Part shown: piece by piece, positions 42,039 to 50,232 of the stretch
Numbering within the stretch: position 1 is the first letter of the stretch
How the letters are laid out: each line of letters starts with the position of its first letter
Assembly: GCF_010448835.1 (NCBI RefSeq)
Contig: NZ_CP048409.1
Location: 3,571,001 to 3,635,000 of the forward strand
DNA: 64,000 bases
Direction of reading: 5' to 3'
Source: Draconibacterium halophilum
GTDB taxonomy: Bacteria > Bacteroidota > Bacteroidia > Bacteroidales > Prolixibacteraceae
Notes under the pieces: generated by a model
Database searches by the model: none
Told to the model about the DNA's origin: nothing
The model's input: the letters and a program-made list of their open reading frames with translations, nothing else
Position numbers and translations under genes: made by a program

Positions 42039-42107
42039 AAAAGCGTTATAAGCAACCTTGCCATTAAAACGTAAAATTTAAATATCCGCTCTGTGTCATA
42101 TTGCTTG

Positions 42108-42142
42108 TTTTTACGTCATGCTGAACTAGTTTCAGCATCTCT
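42108..42142. repeat. Dispersed hairpin repeat
   Basis: ATGCTGAA and TTCAGCAT arms around CTAGT, preceded by 'acgtc' and followed by 'ctct'. This 'gtcatgctgaa...ttcagcatct' sequence is of a kind found scattered between genes in many Bacteroidota. Confidence 0.6.
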
Positions 42143-42231
42143 TCTGCAATGTTAATCTGCATAAGAAGAATGGGCCCCTAAAACAAGTTCTGGGAGTCGT
42201 TCTAATCTATGATTCATTGCGGACAATAAAA

Positions 42232-42271
42232 AATTTAAATCAGCGTATTCTGCAAAATCTGCGAGAAACAT
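42232..42271. repeat. Dispersed repeat 'aatcagcgtattctgcaaaatctgcgagaaac' type
   Basis: Short tandem-like units around 'atctgcg', directly before the HAD gene start. Similar repeats precede genes at other places in genomes of this group, to my knowledge; within this window only one copy is seen. Confidence 0.45.
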
Positions 42272-42275
42272 TAAT

Positions 42276-42968
42276 ATGAAAACCAACTTCAAAGTAATAG
42301 CATTCGATGCCGATGATACCCTTTGGGTAAACGAAACATTCTTTCGCGAAACGGAGGAAAAGTTTTGTGCACTACTTTCGGATTTCAGCACCTCCGACGA
42401 AATCATGGAAGTGCTGTATGTCACCGAAATACAAAACCTGGAAAAATACGGTTATGGCACCAAAGGATTTGTACTTTCAATGGTTGAGACGGCGTTGAAA
42501 ATTACCGGCAATAAAGTACCACAGGAAATTATAGAGCAAATTATTGAACTCGGCAAAACGCAAATCAATCAACCGGTAGAATTGCTCGACGGCGTTATTG
42601 AAACACTGGAATATTTGCAGCAAAAAGGCTTTAAATTAATTGTAGCTACCAAAGGCGATTTGCTCGATCAGGAACGAAAACTGCAAAAGTCGAAACTGGA
42701 GAAATACTTTCATCATGTGGAGGTAATGAGCAACAAAAAACCAGCTGATTACCAAAAACTAATTAAACATCTCGAGATTGCTCCACAAGGTTTTCTGATG
42801 ATCGGAAATTCATACAAATCAGATATTGAACCGGTACTTCAATTGGGCGGTTTTGGCATCCATATTCCTTTTCACATTACCTGGATTCACGAACAAGTGG
42901 AAGAAGTGGAAGATCATCAGAACTGGACCAAGCTAACAAACATAGCTGAAATAAAAACGATTTTATAA
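42276..42968 (+). CDS. HAD family hydrolase (phosphatase)
   Basis: A 230-residue haloacid dehalogenase-superfamily phosphatase. Motif I is IAFDADDTLWVNE with the nucleophilic and acid/base aspartates; motif II is IVATKGD; motif III lysine in SNKKPADY; motif IV FLMIGNSYKSDIEP. The cap is helical. Members close to this one act on small phosphometabolites; substrate unknown. Single gene, 88 bases before the sulfatase. Confidence 0.9.
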   Translation: MKTNFKVIAFDADDTLWVNETFFRETEEKFCALLSDFSTSDEIMEVLYVTEIQNLEKYGYGTKGFVLSMVETALKITGNKVPQEIIEQIIELGKTQINQPVELLDGVIETLEYLQQKGFKLIVATKGDLLDQERKLQKSKLEKYFHHVEVMSNKKPADYQKLIKHLEIAPQGFLMIGNSYKSDIEPVLQLGGFGIHIPFHITWIHEQVEEVEDHQNWTKLTNIAEIKTIL

Positions 42969-43056
42969 AGTACCTCGAAGCATAATAATTCGCTCATATT
43001 GTAAAGGTTTAGTTCCAAAGTTTAATTATTTTTAGGATTCAACTAAACCAGCAACT

Positions 43057-44679
43057 ATGAGACACCTTTTAGTATTTCTAGTTCTTATCGTTTTATTTTC
43101 ATCCTGTTCCCACAAACAAAACAAAACAAAACCCAATATCATTATTATTTTGGCCGACGATCAAGGTTGGGGTGATTTAAGTTGTAAGGGAAATACAAAC
43201 ATTGAAACACCAAACATCGATAAGCTGGCTGAAACCGGCGTTACTTTCGACCGGTTTTTTGTTTGTGCCGTTTGCTCCCCTACCCGGGCCGAATTGTTAA
43301 CAGGGCGCTATCATGTGCGCAGTGGTGTTTGGTCGACAGGAGCAGGCGGAGAAAGAATGGATCTTGATGAGACTACCATCGCCGAAGTATTTAAAAATGC
43401 CGGATATGCTACCGCTGCTTATGGAAAATGGCACAACGGCATGCAGGCTCCCTACCATCCAAACTCAAGAGGCTTTGATGATTTTTATGGCTTTTGCTCT
43501 GGTCATTGGGGAAACTATTACAGCCCAATGTTAGAGCATAATGGTGAGATTGTAAAAGGCGATGGCTTTATCATAGACAACCTAACGCAAAAAGGGCTGA
43601 AATTTATTGAAGGAAACAAAGACAAACCATTTCTTTTGTATTTGCCATTTAACACACCTCATTCGCCAATGCAGGTTCCCGATCAATTCTGGGAAAAATA
43701 TAAAAACAAAAATCTTGAAATGTTTCATCGGGACAAGGAAAAGGAAGACACGCTGTTTACCAAGGCAGCTTTGGCCATGTGCGAGAACATCGATTGGAAT
43801 GTAGGTCGTATTTCTCAAAAAGTTGAAGAATTGGGATTGACAGAGAATACCATCATACTTTATCTTTCGGATAACGGCCCAAACGGATTTCGTTGGAATG
43901 ATAACATGAAAGGGAAAAAAGGCTCAACCGATGAAGGTGGCGTTCGTTCTCCACTTATTATGAACTGGAAAGGAAAATTGAGTGCCGGTAAAGAAATCGG
44001 CGAAATTACCAGCGGAATAGATTTACTCCCTACTCTGTCCGAATTGGCGGGGATTGACGTAAACACAAAATATCCATTTGATGGCGTAAGTATAAAACCT
44101 TTACTAATGAATGATGCCCCGGAATGGCAGGATCGTATAATTTACAATTATTGGGGAGGCAAATTAAGTTTAAGAAATCAGAAATTCAGGCTCGATCATG
44201 AAAATAAACTTTTTGATATGGAAAATGATCCGGGACAGTATATCGACGTTTCGGAAAAGTATCCAAGTGAATACCAACAACTGCTTTCGGCAAAAACAAA
44301 TTGGCAAAAAGAAGTAACAAGCGAATTGGACAGAGATGCCAAACGGCCTTTTACAATTGGTCATCCAAGTGTCTTTCAAACTCAACTCCCTGCTCGCGAT
44401 GCAATTGGCCATGGAAATATAAAACGATCAAACAAATATCCCAACAGCACTTATTTAACGAACTGGATGGCTACTACCGATAAAATAACCTTCGATGCGG
44501 AAGTGCTCACCAGTGGCAATTATGAGATTGAGTTATTTTATACCTGCCCTGAAGAAGAGATCGGTTCAAACGTAAAACTCAGCTTTAACGAGTCAAGTGT
44601 CGAATTCAAAATAAACGAAGCCTATAACTCCCCATTATTGGATAACAGGGATGTTTACCCCGAATGGAAGGGTATGTAA
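43057..44679 (+). CDS. Exported S1-family sulfatase (arylsulfatase type), C-terminus frameshifted
   Basis: A lipoprotein sulfatase (signal ends LFSSC) with catalytic Cys73 in CSPTR followed by AELLTGRY, metal residues in ILADDQGWGDL, and LSDNGPNGFR in the second half. After the sulfatase domain (to about residue 420) a beta-sandwich-like tail follows. This frame ends early: the last eleven codons run out of the family pattern, and the natural end continues in the next frame (44674-44810), where YVKEFHRKKVGTIYLEKGKG is read. One missing base at about 44672 explains it; restored length is 584 residues. Catalytic part intact. Confidence 0.9.
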   Translation: MRHLLVFLVLIVLFSSCSHKQNKTKPNIIIILADDQGWGDLSCKGNTNIETPNIDKLAETGVTFDRFFVCAVCSPTRAELLTGRYHVRSGVWSTGAGGERMDLDETTIAEVFKNAGYATAAYGKWHNGMQAPYHPNSRGFDDFYGFCSGHWGNYYSPMLEHNGEIVKGDGFIIDNLTQKGLKFIEGNKDKPFLLYLPFNTPHSPMQVPDQFWEKYKNKNLEMFHRDKEKEDTLFTKAALAMCENIDWNVGRISQKVEELGLTENTIILYLSDNGPNGFRWNDNMKGKKGSTDEGGVRSPLIMNWKGKLSAGKEIGEITSGIDLLPTLSELAGIDVNTKYPFDGVSIKPLLMNDAPEWQDRIIYNYWGGKLSLRNQKFRLDHENKLFDMENDPGQYIDVSEKYPSEYQQLLSAKTNWQKEVTSELDRDAKRPFTIGHPSVFQTQLPARDAIGHGNIKRSNKYPNSTYLTNWMATTDKITFDAEVLTSGNYEIELFYTCPEEEIGSNVKLSFNESSVEFKINEAYNSPLLDNRDVYPEWKGM

Positions 44680-44810
44680 AAGAATTTCACCGAAAAAAAG
44701 TTGGCACCATATACTTAGAAAAAGGAAAAGGATTATTGACCTTACAAGCCACCCTCATTCCCGGCAATCATGTAATGGATTTTAGGTTGCTTCTTCTTCG
44801 GAAAATTTAA
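44674..44810 (+). pseudogene. C-terminal end of the sulfatase in the shifted frame
   Basis: Continuation of the beta-sandwich domain of the upstream sulfatase in another frame: YVKEFHRKKVGTIYLEKGKG, then LLTLQATLIPGNHVMDFRLL and a stop at 44808-44810. Restoring one T at about 44672 joins it to the main frame without loss. Confidence 0.75.
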
Positions 44811-44813
44811 TTT

Positions 44814-45014
44814 ATGATTAACTACAGGGTGGAGAATATTGAAAAATTCGTGGCCGAACTAAAAGAAGCTGATGTAACAATTTGCGACCAAATAGAATCA
44901 TTCGAATACGGCAAGTTTGTCCATATTCTCGATCCTGAAAAGAACAAAATAGAACTTTGGGAACCCGTGGATGAGGTTTTCCATTCGATGTATGAAGGAA
45001 AAACCACAAAATAG
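44814..45014 (+). CDS. Half-length glyoxalase/VOC-superfamily protein
   Basis: A 66-residue protein equivalent to the second beta-alpha-beta module of VOC (glyoxalase/bleomycin-resistance) proteins: INYRVENIEKFVAELKEAD, then FEYGKFVHILDPEKNKIELWEP with the metal-ligand glutamate in IELWEP. Normal members are about 120 residues; the first module is missing, and the gene begins 3 bases after the true end of the sulfatase. It is therefore either a truncated relic or a half-size protein working as a dimer. Low cysteine, no signal peptide. Confidence 0.65.
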   Translation: MINYRVENIEKFVAELKEADVTICDQIESFEYGKFVHILDPEKNKIELWEPVDEVFHSMYEGKTTK

Positions 45015-45038
45015 TATCTTGCAGAAAATAGTAAAAGC

Positions 45039-46907
45039 ATGAAGACAGGACTATTCTTACTACTCGTTTCGTCGCTACTTACCTTCGCCTTGCAGGTCTC
45101 CGGCTCTTCAACGCCAAGCGACACCACTTATATTTTTCTGAAAGATTATGGCTTAAACAAAACCAGGAAAAAGAATGCCATAAAACACTTCTACAAGGCT
45201 CTTGACGATTTAAAAACAGATCAGCCAAAAGTGCTTGTTTTTTCAACCGGCACCTACCATTTTTATCCTGATGGCTGCAAAACTAAGGTGTATTACGAAG
45301 CCAACACCGCAAATGAAAATCCTAAAACTTGTGCCTTTCATTTTGAAAATATAAAAAATCTTGTGATCGACGGGCGAGGCAGTCACCTCATTTTTCATCA
45401 GGAAATGCAGCCCTTTACTTTCGACAATTGTCAAAACATTACCCTCAAAAACGTTACGATTGACTGGGAACAACCTTTTATTGCCCAGGCCGAAGTCCTG
45501 CGAGTAACCGATCATTACATGGATATTGGACTCGACCCGAAAGAAACACCATATCGTTTAATTGAAGGCAAAATATTTTTTGATGTAGGTAATAGTCAAT
45601 CAAATGAATGGACCAAAACATTGGAATTCGACCGAAAAGGCAGGTATATAGTTACTCAAACAGGAGACTCCCCTTGTTTGGGAGAAAATTGGAATGCCTA
45701 CCACGGAGAACCTACTATGCCCGGAATTGTGCGTCTGCATTTTAGCTTTAAACGAAAGCCCCAAATTGGGAATTACCTCGTTATGCAACACGCCGAACCA
45801 ACACATGCAGGTGTATTTATTTTGGAATCGGAAAACGTTACTGTCCAAAATACCAGGTTGTTCCATGCTGCCGGATCGGGCATTTTAGCACAGTACAGCA
45901 AAGACCTCACATTTGATCGATACCAAGCCATTCCTAACCGCGCTAAAAACCGGTACTTTGGTGGAGGGAATGACGGTTTGCAAATTGTTAATTGCCAGGG
46001 GAACATTCTTGTTAACAATTCTACATTTCACGGTTTGGTAAATGAACCTGTCAATGTTCATGGTATCAGCATACAAGTAAAAGAGGTGATTTCTGATAAC
46101 CAGTTAGAATGTAGTTTTTTGAATAATACGAGTAAAGTCCAAAACTGGGGACATCCGGGAGACCAGTTGAGTTTTATAAATGGTGAGCAAGATTCGCCAA
46201 ATGAACAGAACACGATTAAAACCGTTACTCCTGCTGGTGAGGAGCATTTTATACTTCTTTTTGAGAAATCGGTTTCCAATGCCATTAGTGTCGGAGATGT
46301 TATTGAAAACTTGAGTTGGACACCAAACCTGACTGTTAAAAACAGTCATTTCAAAAGTAGTCGGGCAAGTGGACTTCTTATCGCAACATCAGGGAAGGTA
46401 GTAATTGAAAACAACACTTTTGAATCAAGCGGGAGTGGTATACTTATAACCGGCAATACAGATAACCTGTACAAATCGGGCGCCGCAACTGATGTAATAA
46501 TCACTGAAAATATATTTACATCGAAGTGCATTACAAGTTCTTACCAGTATAATGAAGCAATTATATCCATCTTCCCCGTTATTCGGGCGATAACCGAAGA
46601 TATGCCAGCCTATCATCGTAATATCAGAATTGAGCAAAACCAGTTTTATCCCTTCGATTATCCCTTAGTTTATGCACTATCCGTTGATGGTTTGTCGTTT
46701 AATGATAACACGGTTACGAGAAGTTACGATTTTACTCCGCTTCATGATAGACTTTATACCTTCAGTTTTGAATATTGTAAGAGGCTGAATATTATGAATA
46801 ATAATATCTCGGAAGACGTACTTGGGAAAAATATCTATTTGAAAAAGACAACTAATGACCAACTAAAAACAGATATGGAATCCATCTTTACAATAGAAAA
46901 GTTTTGA
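45039..46907 (+). CDS. GH110-like parallel beta-helix protein (alpha-1,3-galactosidase related)
   Basis: A 622-residue exported protein (signal peptide residues 1-22) with a right-handed beta-helix of repeated strands (e.g. LVIDGRGSHLIF, NITLKNVTIDWEQPF, VTVQNTRLFHAAGSGILAQYSKDLTF). The order GILAQYSKDLTFDRY, NRYFGGGNDGLQIVNCQG, and GLVNEPVNVHG matches the GH110 family, which cuts alpha-1,3-galactosides. From memory, GH110 enzymes have a catalytic Asp-Asp pair in the last motif; here it is Asn335-Glu336. It follows the sulfatase and probably works with it on a sulfated galactose-containing glycan. Family assignment is good; activity uncertain. Confidence 0.82.
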   Translation: MKTGLFLLLVSSLLTFALQVSGSSTPSDTTYIFLKDYGLNKTRKKNAIKHFYKALDDLKTDQPKVLVFSTGTYHFYPDGCKTKVYYEANTANENPKTCAFHFENIKNLVIDGRGSHLIFHQEMQPFTFDNCQNITLKNVTIDWEQPFIAQAEVLRVTDHYMDIGLDPKETPYRLIEGKIFFDVGNSQSNEWTKTLEFDRKGRYIVTQTGDSPCLGENWNAYHGEPTMPGIVRLHFSFKRKPQIGNYLVMQHAEPTHAGVFILESENVTVQNTRLFHAAGSGILAQYSKDLTFDRYQAIPNRAKNRYFGGGNDGLQIVNCQGNILVNNSTFHGLVNEPVNVHGISIQVKEVISDNQLECSFLNNTSKVQNWGHPGDQLSFINGEQDSPNEQNTIKTVTPAGEEHFILLFEKSVSNAISVGDVIENLSWTPNLTVKNSHFKSSRASGLLIATSGKVVIENNTFESSGSGILITGNTDNLYKSGAATDVIITENIFTSKCITSSYQYNEAIISIFPVIRAITEDMPAYHRNIRIEQNQFYPFDYPLVYALSVDGLSFNDNTVTRSYDFTPLHDRLYTFSFEYCKRLNIMNNNISEDVLGKNIYLKKTTNDQLKTDMESIFTIEKF

Positions 46908-47029
46908 TTGCTTAGTTACCCCTTCAGAAATGCTGATTAACACCGAAAAATAAACGGAATCGAGTCAGGACAGCGTTACTATCTGTTATATTGTTTTACT
47001 TTTACAACCGGACACAAAACCTAAAATAT

Positions 47030-48071
47030 ACCCGTTGTGCGGTTTAAACTGCCAGGGCATATTTTAAATTATTAATTGGTTTACCGTTCTTTAAATTAAT
47101 GTATTGCAGTAAAGTCACCGAAGTAACTTTTGTGAGTATTCTGACTGACAATCCAATAAGTGTTTTGGCGTAATTACGTTTAAGCATGAACTGGTCGCAA
47201 AGTTGAGAAAACAATGTTTCGATCCTTTTTCTAAACTTTTTAAAAACAGGTGGGTACAAAGTGTAAGCTTTTTGATTAGCCCGCATGGGGGTTTCCAGTT
47301 TAACGTTGCAGGAAGAAAACAGGTCAATTTGCTGAGAACTGGATAAATATCCTTTATCTCCCAGCAGGATACAATTGTTTAGCCCAGAATGCTTTACCTG
47401 CGACAGGTAATGAACATCATGGACACTAGCCTTGCTTAAGTCCATACTATGAAAAACCCCGTTTGCAGAGGTAAGCAAATGAAGCTTGTAGCCGTAATAC
47501 CAGGTTTTATTAACAGCAGAATAGCCTTTGTTTGGTGCTGTCTCAAAGTTTTCTTTGCAAATCCTGCTGCGTTGTTCACGGGCGTTCTTGCAAACAGGGA
47601 TGGGAATCGAATCAACCAGGAAACAGTCTTCTCCTGCATTGAGAAAGCCGGCTACAGTCTTGTTCAATTCTTCGATAAAAGGATAAAGGCGTTTTCTTCT
47701 GCGGTTAAAGTTGCTTCGGTCGATTAGGTTGGGAAAATCATCAGCATGTTCGCTTTTGATTTTAGCCCACAAAAAAGCTTCGCTGTCGATTCCGAGTGAC
47801 TCGCCAGTAATAGAGAACGCAATAATTTGACAATCAGACATCTTTGGGCGGTTTCTATACGAATAGAAATTATCGAAAGAGTTGATGCGATTTTTAAATA
47901 CAGATTTGGTAATGAGAAAGAATCTGTCGTAATTTGATTTCAAGTTATGCATAACAGAAGTAAAAATGTGGTGTTTTATACTTCTAAGATATTGAATATC
48001 ATGATTATGCATAACTTTTTTTAGTTATAGATATTAATAAGGTTATTAACAAATTAAACCGCACAACGGGT
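47030..48071 (-). mobile_element. Complete IS982-family insertion sequence
   Basis: A 1042-bp element with perfect 18-bp inverted repeats (ACCCGTTGTGCGGTTTAA, 47030-47047, and its complement, 48054-48071). It is flanked by a perfect 8-base target duplication TAAAATAT (47022-47029 and 48072-48079). The ends and duplication are exact, so the insertion is recent or well kept. Confidence 0.95.
47044..48012 (-). CDS. IS982-family transposase
   Basis: A 322-residue DDE transposase filling the element. Features: N-terminal RNRPKMSDCQIIAFSI, the first aspartate in CFLVDSIPIPVC, the second in ILLGDKGYLSS, and the glutamate in RKRIETLFSQLCDQF, followed by the usual C-terminal end. Complete with no stops. 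The frame begins at ATG 48012 just inside the right terminal repeat. Confidence 0.95.
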   Translation of the reverse strand: MHNHDIQYLRSIKHHIFTSVMHNLKSNYDRFFLITKSVFKNRINSFDNFYSYRNRPKMSDCQIIAFSITGESLGIDSEAFLWAKIKSEHADDFPNLIDRSNFNRRRKRLYPFIEELNKTVAGFLNAGEDCFLVDSIPIPVCKNAREQRSRICKENFETAPNKGYSAVNKTWYYGYKLHLLTSANGVFHSMDLSKASVHDVHYLSQVKHSGLNNCILLGDKGYLSSSQQIDLFSSCNVKLETPMRANQKAYTLYPPVFKKFRKRIETLFSQLCDQFMLKRNYAKTLIGLSVRILTKVTSVTLLQYINLKNGKPINNLKYALAV

Positions 48072-48155
48072 TAAAATATTTAAAATACTGTTTGGTGATC
48101 CATTTTCACATGGTTCTACTTTTTCAGTACACTTTTTGAAGTGGTTTGTAAACAC

Positions 48156-48187
48156 AAAACCGTTCATGTTGATGAACGGTTTTTTTT
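48156..48187 (+). terminator. Terminator-like hairpin
   Basis: AAACCGTTCAT and ATGAACGGTTT arms around GTTG, followed by a run of seven Ts. No gene precedes it except the IS element, so it may belong to a small RNA or a gene lost to the insertion. Confidence 0.75.
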
Positions 48188-48813
48188 ATTCTTACCTATC
48201 TCCCATTAACTTCAAGTAAATTGAACTAACCTGGAAAATCATACTTAACATAATCTTGAGGTGAAATGAAAAAGAAAGGGTAGAACTTAAGGACGCTTTT
48301 TAGTGATGATTGATAATTTACAAACCCCTTTATACAGAACCAATCAAATTAGAAGTCGTTCTACCCTGTTATACAAACCCTATTTTTATTTTCCTAATTT
48401 GTACAAGGTTTAACAATCTGCAAGCCAAAAACACTTAATCACTCATTTTGTGACACTTAGCCGTGCCAAACTTTTTGTACAGAGTATCAAATTGGGACAT
48501 TTTTCTCAAAATAGAAAGGAAGTGGTACCCACTTTACTGTAGACGATGGTAAATCCTCTTACCTTAATCAGATGAGCTAATATATTTAATAAAATAAAGA
48601 GGACAACACTAATGAAGTAAATTAATAAGACCACAAAACCTTTACCCCGGCTATTTCCGAATCACATTTATTGAAAATTCCGCTGGAGAGACAAAAAAAC
48701 TATAATTTCAAAAGTTTCCAAATTGAATAAAGCAACAATACACAAGAAACAAGCTTTTGCAACATCATGCGCTCTCCTCAACCAGCAGGAAATCTCTTTT
48801 GGATATAATAACA

Positions 48814-48837
48814 AAAGGCAACTCAACAGTTGCCTTT
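48814..48837 (+). terminator. Hairpin in the gene-free region
   Basis: AAAGGCAAC/GTTGCCTTT with a TCAACA loop, followed by an A+T-rich run with few consecutive Ts. Possible end of a small RNA. Confidence 0.5.
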
Positions 48838-49169
48838 ATATATTTTCTTACGTCCTTGTAAGAAGTAAAGAATTGTGCCTTATTTAGATTGTTTGAGATT
48901 TAAAAAAAAAAAGAGCAATTTAAAAAAGCCACTCACTATTTTGTCTTCCCAAACATGCAACAAATCTGATTGATCCATCACATTTTAAAGTTACGAATTC
49001 AAAAATAAAAAACCTCGGTATTCCTCGCTATTTCAGCCTATTTCAGCAAACTGCCTAAGAACTACTCAGCATTTTGAACATCTCCCACAAGCCAACTTGA
49101 TCGAGTTTTATCATCTCATTTTTGGAAAAAGAATGTGCGAAGAATGTGTTTTTGATTGGAGCAAAAAGA

Positions 49170-49193
49170 AAGGGCAGTTCAACAACTGCCCTT
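49170..49193 (+). terminator. Second hairpin in the gene-free region
   Basis: AAGGGCAGTT/AACTGCCCTT with a CAAC loop. Similar size and layout to the one at 48814, 356 bases away. Confidence 0.5.
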
Positions 49194-49634
49194 ATTAATG
49201 TTAACCCCAAACACACAATAGGTCTGAACGACCTATCACTAGCAAAGAAAAGAATTCTTTTTTATTTACACAAGCATATGTGACTATTTCTGCCCATTTT
49301 CGGCAAATAACTGATAAACTACTCAGTAATTTTAACCCCCAAGTAGTACCTCTTATTATTTACATTAAGTGATATAAAAAGCCCCGAACAAATCCCCTGA
49401 CTTTAATTCTCATGTGCTAATAGTTTTTGATTATCGCAAGCATTTTCCTGGCATTTCGTGCCTATGAGCGATAAACATTTAAAGCCTACAAAATTTGGCT
49501 AAAAAGAGATGAACTAGGTTCTTAATTATTCTTAAGAAAAGCATTTGACTGACGGGGTAAATAAAAAAGAAAGCGGTATGATTTTATGCCATTAGCGACC
49601 AAAAATTCTGGATCAATGCACCAAGTTGTATTTC

Positions 49635-50027
49635 CTATGCCACTTGCTCAGTATTTTCAATTCCGGAGTTTAAAATTGAATTGGTCAGGTTAAGACTATC
49701 GATGTAATTTACTGCCTCGGTGTACGATTGAATATCGCGTCGTACTTCTAAAACGGTAATGTCAGGATCGGGATTATCGACCATCTCGTTATATACAGGT
49801 GCCCTGAATTCTGCCTTGGGAATTATGACCTCTTCTTTGTGGTTGTATCGAAAATCATTATGGCGTGCAAAAACAAATTCCAGGTCGGTATTGTTAAAAC
49901 CTGCTTCATAAAACCGGGCAAAGCACAGATATACTTTGCCATCTGGTAATCCGTAAAAATGCACCGGATAGTGGGTTGGTAGAAATGTCATGCTGGATTC
50001 GTGGATTAACTTGCTCAATGATTTCAT
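49635..50027 (-). CDS. Hypothetical protein, 130 aa
   Basis: I do not recognise this protein. It is soluble, with an aromatic-rich first half (THYPVHFYGLPDGKVYLCFARFYEAGFNN cut here at the LPDG turn) and an acidic second half. No signal peptide, no membrane segment, one cysteine. The ordered secondary structure and normal codon use make it a likely real gene. It is single, bounded by the gene-free region on one side and the GH3 terminator on the other. Confidence 0.6.
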   Translation of the reverse strand: MKSLSKLIHESSMTFLPTHYPVHFYGLPDGKVYLCFARFYEAGFNNTDLEFVFARHNDFRYNHKEEVIIPKAEFRAPVYNEMVDNPDPDITVLEVRRDIQSYTEAVNYIDSLNLTNSILNSGIENTEQVA

Positions 50028-50165
50028 AATGTGCGAGTTATAATGATTTTATCACACGCTAATATAATAAAAAATTTACCTTTTGCATACTCCCTCTTTT
50101 GTCAAAATGTTAAAAGATGTTATTAGCAATGTAAAATCAGCACTCCTCGTAAATGTTGTAAGCAA

Positions 50166-50199
50166 AAAGGCGACTTCATATTAATCTGAAGTCGCCTTT
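50166..50199 (-). terminator. Terminator after the GH3 gene
   Basis: AAAGGCGACTTCA and TGAAGTCGCCTTT form a perfect 13-base stem, 34 bases after the glucosidase stop. Confidence 0.9.
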
Positions 50200-50232
50200 A
50201 CGTTATCGAAATGAAAATAATACTGAATCTTC

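Larger units (their letters stand above)
48072..49634. other. Long gene-free region with hairpins and degenerate repeats
   Basis: No open frame of any credibility in 1.5 kb. Contents seen: a terminator-like hairpin at 48156-48187; a 9-base inverted repeat GGGTAGAAC/GTTCTACCC at 48278-48366; hairpins AAAGGCAAC/GTTGCCTTT (48814-48837) and AAGGGCAGTT/AACTGCCCTT (49170-49193); and a degenerate direct repeat of about 55 bases at 49026-49081 and 49282-49338 (shared ctatttc-gcc-attt, aactactcag-attt). A related pair aagtggtaccc / aagtagtacc and gagctaatat / gtgctaatag is at about 48520-48580 and 49340-49430. Could hold small RNAs or decayed copies of a mobile unit. Confidence 0.6.
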
